A program made the translations under genes and the position numbers. This document shows, piece after piece, positions 1 to 7,378 of a stretch of 64,000 bases of DNA. The notes below the pieces were generated by a model that saw nothing but the letters and a program-made list of their open reading frames with translations, was not told the origin of the DNA and made no database searches. How positions within the stretch are numbered: position 1 is the first letter of the stretch; each line of letters begins with the position of its first letter. Source of the DNA: JANSWP01 sp041941305 (GTDB lineage Bacteria; Bacteroidota; Bacteroidia; Chitinophagales; Saprospiraceae); NCBI GenBank assembly GCA_041941305.1, contig JBGTQJ010000002.1:62001-126000 (forward strand). Reading direction: 5' to 3'.

Positions 1-246
1 GAAGAAAAATACGTACGGTCTATTCGTGAAAAGATTTCAAAAGAATTAAACATCAACATTGATCAATCTTCTTATTTGGTTTTTCATGGAACGGAATCTA
101 ACCGAACCTATAGCACGGCAAGGGACGAAATAAAAATACTCTTCAAATCCGGGGAGGTCAAACCAATGTCTGAAAGTTCAGATTACGGACTTCAATCAAA
201 TATTGTTATCAAACATTATTTATGTTATCCAAAAGGAATCATTTGA
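1..246 (+). CDS. HD-domain phosphohydrolase, C-terminal end (5' truncated by window)
   Basis: An open frame runs from the first base to a TGA at 244-246 and gives 81 residues with no start codon, so the gene begins outside the window. The tail has a helical stretch (RSIREKISKELNI), then the pattern 'KINILFKSGEV...SD..L', and ends close to 'KHYLCYPKGII'. This resembles the C-terminus of the Bacteroidetes HD-superfamily (dGTPase-like) metal-dependent phosphohydrolases, which often end in a similar LCYPK stretch. The catalytic HD motif lies upstream and cannot be checked here. The family call rests on recalled tail similarity only. Confidence 0.6.
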   Translation, partial: EEKYVRSIREKISKELNINIDQSSYLVFHGTESNRTYSTARDEIKILFKSGEVKPMSESSDYGLQSNIVIKHYLCYPKGII

Positions 247-285
247 ACAAAATCCAGTTTAATGTCATGTTAGCTAATTACTTTC

Positions 286-465
286 TAATTCTACTTTGGC
301 ACTTTAAAAAAGTGACCACAAAATGGGCGACTTCGTCGCCAAAAAACTTTTTTGAAGGTACATGATAACTAAAAATCGCAAGGCGATTTTTAGTTATCAT
401 GTACCTTCTTTAACCTTTTTCGCTGCCAAGGGTAGCGGAATATTTATAGTGCCAAAGTAGAATTA
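286..465. repeat. Nested palindromic element 1
   Basis: The only content of the 233-bp gap between the HD gene and the MFS gene is a set of nested inverted repeats. The outer arms, 286-303 and 448-465, are perfect 18-bp complements. The centre is a 26-bp perfect hairpin (354-379 with 383-408, loop AAG). Between them lie two GC-rich small hairpins: ggcgac-ttc-gtcgcc at about 326-340, and cgctgcc-aag-ggtagcg at 421-437 with one mismatch. The layout resembles the element at 40632-40790, but the sequence does not. It may be a MITE-like element or a structured transcript end; which of these is unknown. Confidence 0.8.
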
Positions 466-479
466 ACTACCCTTTTTGA

Positions 480-1667
480 ATGAAAAACGAAAAACTGATT
501 CTTTTTGTCCTTGCAGTAATTCAATTCACACACATTATTGATTTTATGATCATCATGCCTTTGGGCAAACAGTTGATGGAGATTTTTGAGATCACTCCAC
601 AGCAATTTTCCTTCATCGTTTCGATTTATGCGGCTTGTGCGGGCATCATGGTTTTTCTAAGTGCTTTTTTTATAGACCGATTTGATAGAAAATGGGCTCT
701 TTTTGTAATATATATTGGATTTACCATTGGAACATTTGCATGTGCCTTTGCCCATAATTATTACTTCTTTTTAATTGCCAGAGGGGTTGCAGGTGCATTT
801 GGAGGGATTTTATCTGCTTTAGTCCTTTCCATTATTGGCGATGCCATTCCATTTGAAAGACGGGCAAGTGCAATGGGAATCGTGATGACTGCTTTTTCTG
901 CCGCTTCTGTTATAGGTGTTCCTGCAGGACTTTGGATCGCAGCAAAGTTTGGTTGGCATTCAACTTTTTTAATTATTGGGTTGCTTTCTTCCGCTTTTGT
1001 ATTCCTGATTTTGTTTGCCTTTCCTTCCATGAGGATTCATCTGGATACTGGAAAAGTTCAAAAGAATCCAATTTTAGTATTGCTTAATATCCTAAAAGAC
1101 AACAATCAACTTAAGGCACTGGTATTTAACACTTTAGTCATATTGGGTCATTTTCTGATTATCCCCTTTATTGCTCCTTATATGCAATTTAATATTGGTT
1201 TTTCAGATTTTGAAGTTACCTATATCTACTTGATTGGAGGCACCTTGACTGCATTCTTATTGCCTTTTGTAGGAAAGATGGCCGATAAATATGGCAATCA
1301 AAAAGTTTTTATTATTGGCAGTTTACTAGCTATAGGCTCTATATTTTTGATTACCAATTTGCCAGTAGTTCCCATTTGGTTAGCACTATGCGTTACTTCA
1401 ACTTACTTTATTGCTAGTAGTGGAAGGACGGTACCATCCGCTACTATTGTAACTTCAGTTGTCAAACCAGAAAGTAGAGGAAGCTTTATGAGCGTCAGAT
1501 CTGCAACCAATCAACTTGCGATGTTTTTATCCTCTATTATTGCAGGGGCTATTGTAGTTTCGGGTACAGATGGGTTATTAGAGAATTATCATTTAGTTGG
1601 ATACCTCGCTATTTTGGTAAGTTCCTTTGCCATTTTATTTGTACATAAATTGAAAGTGGTTAGTTAA
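480..1667 (+). CDS. MFS transporter, drug:H+ antiporter-like
   Basis: This 395-residue protein has about twelve hydrophobic segments and no signal peptide, typical of major facilitator superfamily exporters of the inner membrane. Loop 2-3 carries a motif A-like DRFDRK at residues 66-71, an Asp (D21) lies in the first membrane helix, and a motif C-like glycine/proline stretch (GVPAGLW) lies near residues 145-151. These features fit the DHA1 branch that exports drugs or sugars by proton antiport. The substrate cannot be read from sequence. The gene stands alone, with element 1 directly upstream and purN 65 bp downstream. The start is the ATG at 480; no clear -7 box was found in front of it. Confidence 0.85.
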   Translation: MKNEKLILFVLAVIQFTHIIDFMIIMPLGKQLMEIFEITPQQFSFIVSIYAACAGIMVFLSAFFIDRFDRKWALFVIYIGFTIGTFACAFAHNYYFFLIARGVAGAFGGILSALVLSIIGDAIPFERRASAMGIVMTAFSAASVIGVPAGLWIAAKFGWHSTFLIIGLLSSAFVFLILFAFPSMRIHLDTGKVQKNPILVLLNILKDNNQLKALVFNTLVILGHFLIIPFIAPYMQFNIGFSDFEVTYIYLIGGTLTAFLLPFVGKMADKYGNQKVFIIGSLLAIGSIFLITNLPVVPIWLALCVTSTYFIASSGRTVPSATIVTSVVKPESRGSFMSVRSATNQLAMFLSSIIAGAIVVSGTDGLLENYHLVGYLAILVSSFAILFVHKLKVVS

Positions 1668-1732
1668 ATTAGTTTGAGGGTTTAGTATTTTTTGAAACAA
1701 AACTTAAATTTACTTTACAAAAAACAAGACAA

Positions 1733-2317
1733 GTGCAGACAAAAATCGCCATATTTGCCTCTGGCACAGGCACAAATGCTCAAAAAATAATTGAATATTT
1801 CAAACAGCACGATACAATAGATGTCAACCTTGTCGTTTCGAATAAAAAAGCTGCGCCAGTTTTAGAACGGGCAAAAGAATTTAGCATTGAAACTTTAGTA
1901 ATTGACCGAAAGAACTTTTATGAAACTCATAATATTTTAAAAAAATTAAATGAGTACTCTATTGATTTTGTGGTGTTGGCGGGTTTTTTGTGGTTAGTGC
2001 CTGCGTACTTAACAAAGTCCTTTGAAAATAAAATTGTCAATATCCATCCTGCCCTTTTGCCCAAATATGGTGGAAAGGGAATGTATGGAATGAACGTTCA
2101 CAGAGCTGTAAAACAAGCAAAAGAATCAGAATCCGGAATTACGATACACTATGTAAACGAAAAGTATGATGATGGAGCAATTATTTTTCAGGCTAAATGT
2201 ACAATTGATTTAAACGATACCCCTGATGACATTGCTCAAAAAGTAAGAAAATTGGAACACAAATACTTTCCGAAAATAATAGAAGAAACTATTCGAAAAA
2301 TGCTACAAAACGACTAA
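1733..2317 (+). CDS. purN: Phosphoribosylglycinamide formyltransferase
   Basis: PurN transfers a formyl group from 10-formyl-tetrahydrofolate to GAR in the third step of purine synthesis, in the cytosol. The 194-residue product has the phosphate-binding GTGTN loop (11-15), the catalytic N103 and H105 in NIHPALLPKYGG, and an Asp in KYDDGA (D146) matching the third catalytic residue of the E. coli enzyme. Length is normal. The KYGGKGMYG insertion after the catalytic His is typical of Bacteroidetes PurN. The start is a GTG at 1733, because no ATG precedes the conserved IAIFASG strand. No other purine gene adjoins it; purS lies separately at 27865-28122. Confidence 0.95.
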   Translation: MQTKIAIFASGTGTNAQKIIEYFKQHDTIDVNLVVSNKKAAPVLERAKEFSIETLVIDRKNFYETHNILKKLNEYSIDFVVLAGFLWLVPAYLTKSFENKIVNIHPALLPKYGGKGMYGMNVHRAVKQAKESESGITIHYVNEKYDDGAIIFQAKCTIDLNDTPDDIAQKVRKLEHKYFPKIIEETIRKMLQND

Positions 2318-2383
2318 CCCACTTCAAGTACACACACTACCTAAATTCACCCATAATCGATTATTGAACAAAAACTTTTTACC

Positions 2384-4546
2384 ATGACAATTTCCAGGAA
2401 CATATTCATCCTATTCCTCTTCTTTTTTGTATGCCAAACATTGTCCGCTCAGCAAAAAATTAGCTGGAAAAAACACGTTAAATTAGCTGAAGAAGCATTT
2501 AAAAAAGCTCAATACGCTGATGCCGGAAATCACTACCAACAAGCATGGCGGCAAAAAACTAAAAACAAAGAGCTCATTTACAAAGCAGGAGAATGCTTTT
2601 TTATTATTCGAGATTATAAAAATGCAGCCAGTGCATGGGAGCATGTGAAAAACGACAATGACAAATTTGAACTAATTGGTTTAAGACATGCCCGGGCATT
2701 GAAACAATCGGGGGATTATGATGGTGCAAGCAGAGCTTTTGTTGAATTTATTGGAAAATACGCTGGCGATGACAAAACCTTTGTCTCCAGTATTGTGCAA
2801 AATGAAATTAGAGGTTGTGAATTGGCAATGGATTGGAACGCACAAGGTGCTGCCCCGGAAACTGAAGTCATGCTTTTGAGTTCCAACATCAATACTCCAG
2901 AAACAGAATTTGCCCCATTTCCTTTTTCAGATGAAATTCTTTATTTCTCTTCTACAATGGCAAAAAGGGCTGAAATCTACCGCTCACAAAAATTGGATGG
3001 CTTATGGACGAAAGCCGTAATTCCCCAAAGTTTTCCAAAAGTAGAACAAGGGCATTTTTGCAATGGAACCCTTACTCCAGATCAAAAACGCTTTTATTTT
3101 ACAATTTGTGAATCCGTTGAAAGTTGGGGTGGTTTGACCACCCGATGTGAAATACATGTTACGACAAGGGATAATAAGACTTGGTCTGCTCCTCAAAAAT
3201 TGAGAGAATATATCAATATGGAAGGCGTGACGACAACACATCCCTTTGTTGTCCATAAAAATGGCAAGGAAATATTGTATTTCGCTTCCAATAGAGGTGG
3301 AGGACAAGGAGGAATGGACATTTGGTATACCACTCGTGACATTAGCAGTAATGCTATTGATTTTACCTTCCCCATAAATTTAGGCTCAACCATCAATACC
3401 GCAGGCGACGAAATCACGCCCTACTATAATGACCAGGAAAATTTCCTCTATTTTGCATCTAACGCCCATGTTACTACTGGTGGATATGACATTTTCAAAT
3501 CCAGAGGGGCAAAATCACAATGGGACAAAGTGGAAAATATTGGAAAGCCTTATAATTCTCCTGCTGATGATTTCTCATTTGTGAAGTCACCTACAGGAAA
3601 AACCGGCTTCTTGGTTTCCAACCGGACTCACGGAATGGAAAAAATAACGACTACCGATGAGGATATCTTTGAATTTGCATTGGATATTCAAAAAGAGATA
3701 TATGCCAAAGGTGCAGTTTATGAAAACGCGACTGGAGAAATATTGGCCGGAGCAACTTTGTCTTTATATGAACATCTAGAGGATGGAAGTAAAAAACTAA
3801 TCATCAATAGAAGTTTTGATGATGGAAATTATTATTTCGATTTACTACCTGAAAAAAAATACTCTATTGAAGCACACAAAGATGGATATTTTCCAAAACC
3901 TTATGATTTTGATACCCAAGATTTTTTAACCTATGATGATTTTGGGGCACCGATATATTTAGAACACGTTCAAGAGGAACCTGAAAAGGAAGTCGCTGTA
4001 GAAGATTCTCCGACTTATCCTGAAGAAAATCCGGTTCAAAAAAAACAAGTCAACACCAAACCAACAAAAGAGCGAGAAATTGATCAACCAGCAACAGTAT
4101 CTACCAAAGAGGAAGAGAAAATAGCATCTAAATCAAAAGAGGAACTTGAAACTGTAGATGGAAGCGATGAGGAGTTTTCTCCAACTGCTGTAAAAAATTC
4201 AGATTATAAAGATAAAACCTATCGAACAAGAGGTCGTGCTAATATTGACAAGCATGAAATTGAGACCAAATCTCCTATCAGTAAAGGAACCTACTTCAAG
4301 GTTCAACTAATTGCCGTTGTCAAATTTGATATCAATCATTCTCGTTACCGACCTGTAGAGGATATAAAAAGATTAGATACTGAATATATTGTAGACAAAA
4401 AATTGACTCGGGTTCTTTTGGGCGACTATGAATCTATCGACGATGCTTTACTTGACAGAGATAAAGTGCGAAAATTCAAAAACTTTGAAAGAGCCTTTAT
4501 TGTAAAGTATGTAGATGGTGAACGAATTGGCCGAGTTCGATTGTAA
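2384..4546 (+). CDS. Secreted TPR / PD40 / SPOR-domain envelope protein
   Basis: The 720-residue protein starts with a signal peptide (about 1-22, cleavage near LSAQQ), followed by TPR-like helices (about 25-140), WD40-like PD40 beta-propeller repeats (about 170-430, with repeated 'LYFASN.. GG.DI' strands), a carboxypeptidase-regulatory-like beta domain (about 435-505), a long charged Glu/Lys-rich linker and a SPOR-like C-terminal domain (about 640-716). The TPR-PD40-CRD order is that of PorE/OmpA-family envelope proteins of Bacteroidetes, but those end in an OmpA domain, which here is replaced by SPOR. SPOR domains bind glycan strands denuded of stem peptides, so peptidoglycan anchoring is a reasonable inference. 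A terminator follows at 4573-4608. Confidence 0.8.
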   Translation: MTISRNIFILFLFFFVCQTLSAQQKISWKKHVKLAEEAFKKAQYADAGNHYQQAWRQKTKNKELIYKAGECFFIIRDYKNAASAWEHVKNDNDKFELIGLRHARALKQSGDYDGASRAFVEFIGKYAGDDKTFVSSIVQNEIRGCELAMDWNAQGAAPETEVMLLSSNINTPETEFAPFPFSDEILYFSSTMAKRAEIYRSQKLDGLWTKAVIPQSFPKVEQGHFCNGTLTPDQKRFYFTICESVESWGGLTTRCEIHVTTRDNKTWSAPQKLREYINMEGVTTTHPFVVHKNGKEILYFASNRGGGQGGMDIWYTTRDISSNAIDFTFPINLGSTINTAGDEITPYYNDQENFLYFASNAHVTTGGYDIFKSRGAKSQWDKVENIGKPYNSPADDFSFVKSPTGKTGFLVSNRTHGMEKITTTDEDIFEFALDIQKEIYAKGAVYENATGEILAGATLSLYEHLEDGSKKLIINRSFDDGNYYFDLLPEKKYSIEAHKDGYFPKPYDFDTQDFLTYDDFGAPIYLEHVQEEPEKEVAVEDSPTYPEENPVQKKQVNTKPTKEREIDQPATVSTKEEEKIASKSKEELETVDGSDEEFSPTAVKNSDYKDKTYRTRGRANIDKHEIETKSPISKGTYFKVQLIAVVKFDINHSRYRPVEDIKRLDTEYIVDKKLTRVLLGDYESIDDALLDRDKVRKFKNFERAFIVKYVDGERIGRVRL

Positions 4547-4572
4547 ATCAATTCTTTTGAATAACTTCTTAT

Positions 4573-4608
4573 AAAAAGGCAGAATGCTCTAAGTATTCTG
4601 CCTTTTTT
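4573..4608 (+). terminator. Rho-independent terminator of the TPR/PD40/SPOR gene
   Basis: A 13-bp perfect stem (4573-4585 with 4595-4607) around the core aaggcagaat/attctgcctt ends in a run of T. It lies 26 bp after the stop codon at 4546. Confidence 0.85.
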
Positions 4609-4781
4609 GTTTAAAATTCTTAAATTTTTCTGCTCTTTTTGCATAAGCATTAAAAAAAATGGCAATGTTTTTGAAAAATTATCAATACTGTCACAAAAAC
4701 AGTTTCTTAAATTTCATATTTTAACGCAAACAGTTTACAATATTAGAAATATTGCATTTATTTTATTTTTTCTTTAAAAAA

Positions 4782-4814
4782 TTTGCATCAAAACACAAAA
4801 TACTTTTACATTTG
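4782..4814 (+). promoter_or_regulatory. Bacteroidetes-type promoter of the tRNA-like RNA unit
   Basis: A -33 box TTTG (4782-4785) and a -7 box TACATTTG (4807-4814, matching TAnnTTTG) are separated by 21 bp. Transcription would start near 4821, about 45 nt before the mature 5' end of the first tRNA-like RNA, which leaves a leader for RNase P-type removal. This is one of the two best full promoter matches in the window. Confidence 0.65.
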
Positions 4815-4866
4815 CATTATCAATAACGGAAATAATAAAGATTATTTTCAAAATTGAAATAAACAT

Positions 4867-5019
4867 TGTGAGGTGATGAAACAGGCAGCCATGCCCTCTT
4901 GTCTCGGGGGTGAGGAATCAGGGATAAACGTAGCGTAATGGGTTGACCACTATCTTCCGCGGAAAATTTGCGCTATAGCTAACCGCCTCGTGCAGGTTCG
5001 AATCCTGCTCTCACAGCCA
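4867..5019 (+). ncRNA. Giant tRNA-like RNA, copy 1 (GUC anticodon loop, 81-nt variable region)
   Basis: This RNA folds as a tRNA. The acceptor stem is 4867-4873 with 5009-5015 (7 bp, last pair G-U). U8 is present, and a 3-bp D stem (4876-4878 with 4890-4892) carries the type II loop AAACAGGCAGC with G18-G19. The anticodon stem is 4894-4898 with 4906-4910 around the loop TTGTCTC. The T arm is gcagg-TTCGAAT-cctgc (4992-5008), G73 is at 5016, and CCA is encoded at 5017-5019. The D arm looks like tRNA-Leu, but the anticodon is GUC with C38, G73 and G2-C71, all known aspartate identity elements in E. coli. Position 37 is U, which is abnormal for a decoding tRNA. An 81-nt segment (4911-4991) replaces the normal variable arm; it closes with gagg/cctc and contains an inner 6-bp stem (4930-4935 with 4971-4976). 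Its function is unknown. Confidence 0.75.
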
Positions 5020-5091
5020 CTTTTTATTGAAGGAATGAATAATGAATAATCTTTCATCATTAATTAATTCTTTCTTTTTTCATTGAAACAT

Positions 5092-5241
5092 TGTGAGGTG
5101 ATGAAACAGGCAGCCATGCCCTCTTGTCTCGGGGGTGAGGAATCAGGGATAAACATAGCGTAATGGGTTGACCACTATCTTCCGCGGAAAATTTGCGCTA
5201 TAGCTAACCGCCTCGTGCAGGTTCGAATCCTGCTCTCACAG
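5092..5241 (+). ncRNA. Giant tRNA-like RNA, copy 2
   Basis: This is a second copy exactly 225 bp downstream of the first, identical over 150 nt except for one base (A5155 instead of G4930). The change keeps the inner variable-region stem paired (A-U instead of G-U with the T at 5201), which supports the fold and argues that the RNA structure is under selection. After G73 (5241) the genome reads CTA rather than CCA, so this copy would need CCA addition. A strong terminator follows after 3 bp. There is no obvious promoter in the 72-bp spacer, so both copies are probably cut from one transcript. Confidence 0.75.
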
Positions 5242-5244
5242 CTA

Positions 5245-5280
5245 AGCCGTTGATGGTTTTTTCTATCAACGGCTTTTTTT
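5245..5280 (+). terminator. Terminator of the tRNA-like RNA unit
   Basis: A 12-bp stem (5245-5256 with 5263-5274, one G-U type mismatch) with core agccgttgat/atcaacggct is followed by seven T. It separates the RNA unit from the downstream metallohydrolase gene. Confidence 0.9.
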
Positions 5281-5320
5281 ATGCACCAATGGAGCCCTAC
5301 CTTTATGCCAAAATCCTTTT

Positions 5321-6277
5321 ATGTTTCGGCTAATAATCTTTTCCCTGCTTATCTTTCTCCTTACCAATTGCGAAGAAAAAACTGCTATATCCGTTGAAGA
5401 CCCTCCTACACCAAAAGGTACTTTTTTAGTAGTGCTTGGCATAGCTCAAGATGCAGGTTTTCCACAAGCTGCCTGTCAAAAAGAGTGCTGTGAAATAGTT
5501 TGGAAGCACCGACATGAGAGAAGGATGGTTTCTTGTATCGCTATTGTAGATGCTGAAACCAACCAAGCCTGGATGTTTGATGCTACACCCGATTTCAAGG
5601 ATCAACTTTTTCATATAGAAAACATAATATCGGAGGCGAATACCAACTTGACTGGTATCTTTTTAACCCATGCTCATATTGGGCATTATACCGGATTGAT
5701 GCATTTGGGGCGTGAAGTAATGGGCACCAAACAAGTTCCAGTTTATGCTATGCCAAGGATGAAAAGCTTTTTAGAAAATAATGGTCCATGGAGTCAATTG
5801 GTGACATTAAAAAATATCGATTTGAAGCCTTTGCAAAATGATTCGACTATCATTTTAAATGAAAGAATAATGGTTACTCCCCTTCAGGTTCCTCATCGAG
5901 ATGAATTTTCTGAAACCGTAGGCTACAGAATTGAAGGCAACCATAAATCGGCTTTATTTATTCCGGATATTGACAAATGGCAGCTTTGGGAAAGAAACAT
6001 AGTTGAAGAAATTCGACAAGTAGATTATGCTTTATTGGATGGTTCTTTTTATCAAAACGGAGAGATTCCCGGGCGGAACATGAGTGAGATTCCACACCCT
6101 TTTTTGGTAGAAAGCATGGAACTATTCAAAGATCTTTCAGTTGAGGACAAAGCAAAAGTTCAATTCATTCACTTCAATCATACCAATCCTATTCTTCATA
6201 AAAACAGTGACGCAAGAAAACATATAATCCGCGAAGGGTTTGGAATCACTGAAGATGGTCAAATATTTGAAATGTAG
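5321..6277 (+). CDS. PqqB-like metallo-beta-lactamase-fold lipoprotein
   Basis: The 318-residue product begins with a lipoprotein signal (LLTNC, Cys17), so it is probably membrane-anchored in the periplasm or outer membrane. It carries the MBL zinc motif HAHIGH (H117, H119, H122) within THAHIGHYTGL. An N-terminal cysteine cluster (C52, C56, C57) follows QDAGFPQ, which is characteristic of the PqqB-like branch, as is the DATPDF segment. PqqB itself acts in pyrroloquinoline quinone synthesis, but no other pqq gene is visible, so a PQQ role is not supported; hydrolysis or oxidation of a small molecule is more cautious. The ATG at 5321 follows the RNA-unit terminator by 40 bp. Confidence 0.75.
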   Translation: MFRLIIFSLLIFLLTNCEEKTAISVEDPPTPKGTFLVVLGIAQDAGFPQAACQKECCEIVWKHRHERRMVSCIAIVDAETNQAWMFDATPDFKDQLFHIENIISEANTNLTGIFLTHAHIGHYTGLMHLGREVMGTKQVPVYAMPRMKSFLENNGPWSQLVTLKNIDLKPLQNDSTIILNERIMVTPLQVPHRDEFSETVGYRIEGNHKSALFIPDIDKWQLWERNIVEEIRQVDYALLDGSFYQNGEIPGRNMSEIPHPFLVESMELFKDLSVEDKAKVQFIHFNHTNPILHKNSDARKHIIREGFGITEDGQIFEM

Positions 6278-6282
6278 GCTTC

Positions 6283-6459
6283 TTAATGCCTTCTTGGTGG
6301 TTTTCGTCTGCCATCTTTTGGTGGATGTTTAGGTTCAGGTTTCCCTATAGCCCTTTTAAATACTTTTTCCAGTTTTAATTGCTGCTCTGGATTGCAAATT
6401 TCTCTCAAGTCCATAAAATGCTGAATCAGCAATAGAGAAAAACCCTTCTCGTAAAACAT
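6283..6459 (-). pseudogene. 3' remnant of a Spy/CpxP-like periplasmic sensor gene
   Basis: A short minus-strand frame of 58 codons reads through 'HFMDLREICNPEQQLKLEKVF' and ends in a basic Pro/Arg/His-rich tail (KPPRRH). The helix with a CNPEQQ.KLE core resembles the C-terminal helix of periplasmic heavy-metal sensor/chaperone proteins of the Spy/CpxP/CnrR group, in which an LTPEQ motif is common. An in-frame TGA lies one codon before the first Met, and no signal peptide or first half of the protein exists upstream. It is therefore read as a truncated gene, although a true 58-residue peptide cannot be excluded. Confidence 0.45.
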
Positions 6460-6560
6460 ATTTCAATCACAATCCTAGTTAAGCGGTAAGACTGTTAATC
6501 ACCAATTTTTTAAATCATGAGATGACTCTATAAACTAAATTGTATTGAAGCATAAGCATA

Positions 6561-6740
6561 TTTACTTCCTTTCCAACTCGTGATGTGGTAACTATTTCTT
6601 TTTCTGAAACTGATATGGCTACTGTTAATCTCAGCGTATCTAATGCTACCGGACAACTAGTCATTGAGTAAAGTCAATCTGGTTTGGAAGGGTTTTATCA
6701 AAAAGAATTACACTTGAATCACTTACCAACAGGAATCTAA
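6561..6740 (+). pseudogene. Decayed T9SS type A C-terminal sorting domain
   Basis: One plus-strand frame reads FPTRDVVTISFSE, then VNLSVSNATGQLVIE, an in-frame TAA, GLEGFYQKELHLNHLPTGI and a second TAA. This is the recognisable pattern of a type A sorting domain: 'PNP..D.VTI.F', 'L.V.N..GQ.V', 'L..LP.GIY'. The final strand after GI is missing and no passenger domain lies upstream. It is a remnant of a lost secreted protein gene. A hairpin (6741-6782) sits directly after the second stop. Confidence 0.6.
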
Positions 6741-6782
6741 GCACCAAATCAAAATTACTTGTAGATAATTTTGATTTGGTGC
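6741..6782. terminator. Long hairpin after the decayed sorting domain
   Basis: A perfect 17-bp stem (6741-6757 with 6766-6782, core gcaccaaatc/gatttggtgc) encloses an 8-nt loop. The T-rich tail is weak. It probably is the old terminator of the lost secreted protein gene. Confidence 0.5.
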
Positions 6783-6896
6783 TTATACTATTTATCTACA
6801 AACAAACCTGGGTCTATATTCTAAAAAATTAATTGTAGCGTGAAAAAAAGATTTTGAGTTAACAAACATGAGTGTGTAAGAGTCTTTTTAAATAGA

Positions 6897-6934
6897 AAGG
6901 GCACAAAGACTGAATCTCTGCGCCCTTCTTTTTT
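6897..6934 (+). terminator. Terminator-like hairpin before the DUF4783 gene
   Basis: A 13-bp imperfect stem (6897-6909 with 6915-6927, core aagggc/gccctt) is followed by cttttttaa on the plus strand. It lies 19 bp beyond the end of the minus-strand DUF4783 gene, so it could serve both directions. Confidence 0.6.
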
Positions 6935-6952
6935 AATATTAAATACAGGCTT

Positions 6953-7342
6953 TTATTCTTTATCGAATCTCAATTCTTGAATGAGATAATTACCTCCATT
7001 CGTTTTCATGTAAACATACACTCTGAAAGTACCACTTCCTGAGGTTAAGTTTCCAATACAATATTGAGAATCATTGCCTTTAGAGGTGCCTTGATGCACC
7101 TGGCTAAATGATTTTGGTGAATGTTGGTTGAAAAACTTTTTAACAACCTGAATAGCTTCACCTTTGCTGTAAACGTCTCCCTCATCAAGTATGGCAATTT
7201 CAACACTATTGTCGAAATAAATACCCAAGGCATTTGCATCGCCTGAACTAATGGCTTGAGTGATTTGCTGCAAACTTGCGTTTTGTGGCGAAATCATTGC
7301 CATGAGGGGCGTGAATGCGAAAAGGATCATGAGGTTTTTCAT
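6953..7342 (-). CDS. DUF4783 family secreted protein (NTF2-like fold)
   Basis: This 129-residue protein has an N-terminal signal sequence (MKNLMILFAFTPLMAM) and matches the Bacteroidetes DUF4783 pattern: 'I..AI.SGDA..L..YF...VEI.I.......SK..A..VV..FF..H.P..F...HQG.SK....Y.IG.L....G.FRVY.Y.K' and a C-terminal 'IQELRFDKE'. The family is predicted to have an NTF2-like fold and is exported; its function is unknown. It is a single gene with its own -7 box at 7371-7378 and a terminator-like hairpin downstream. Confidence 0.85.
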   Translation of the reverse strand: MKNLMILFAFTPLMAMISPQNASLQQITQAISSGDANALGIYFDNSVEIAILDEGDVYSKGEAIQVVKKFFNQHSPKSFSQVHQGTSKGNDSQYCIGNLTSGSGTFRVYVYMKTNGGNYLIQELRFDKE

Positions 7343-7370
7343 AATTGAAAAATTTTGTCAAATAAAATTC

Positions 7371-7378
7371 CAAATTTA
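7371..7378 (-). promoter_or_regulatory. -7 box of the DUF4783 gene
   Basis: The minus strand reads TAAATTTG, a match to TAnnTTTG, 29 bp upstream of the ATG. No clear TTTG -33 box lies at the expected distance. Confidence 0.45.

Noticed and set aside
286..465. CRISPR or rho-independent terminator
   Set aside because: No spaced direct repeats exist, and the outer arms and extra hairpins are not explained by a terminator.
4867..5019. Ordinary tRNA-Leu or tRNA with a group I intron
   Set aside because: The extra 81 nt are too short for a group I intron and lie between anticodon and T arms, not in the anticodon loop; the anticodon is GUC and G73 is present, unlike tRNA-Leu.
4867..5241. SRP RNA or tmRNA
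   Set aside because: No SRP tetraloop motif or tmRNA tag frame is visible, while all tRNA core contacts are.
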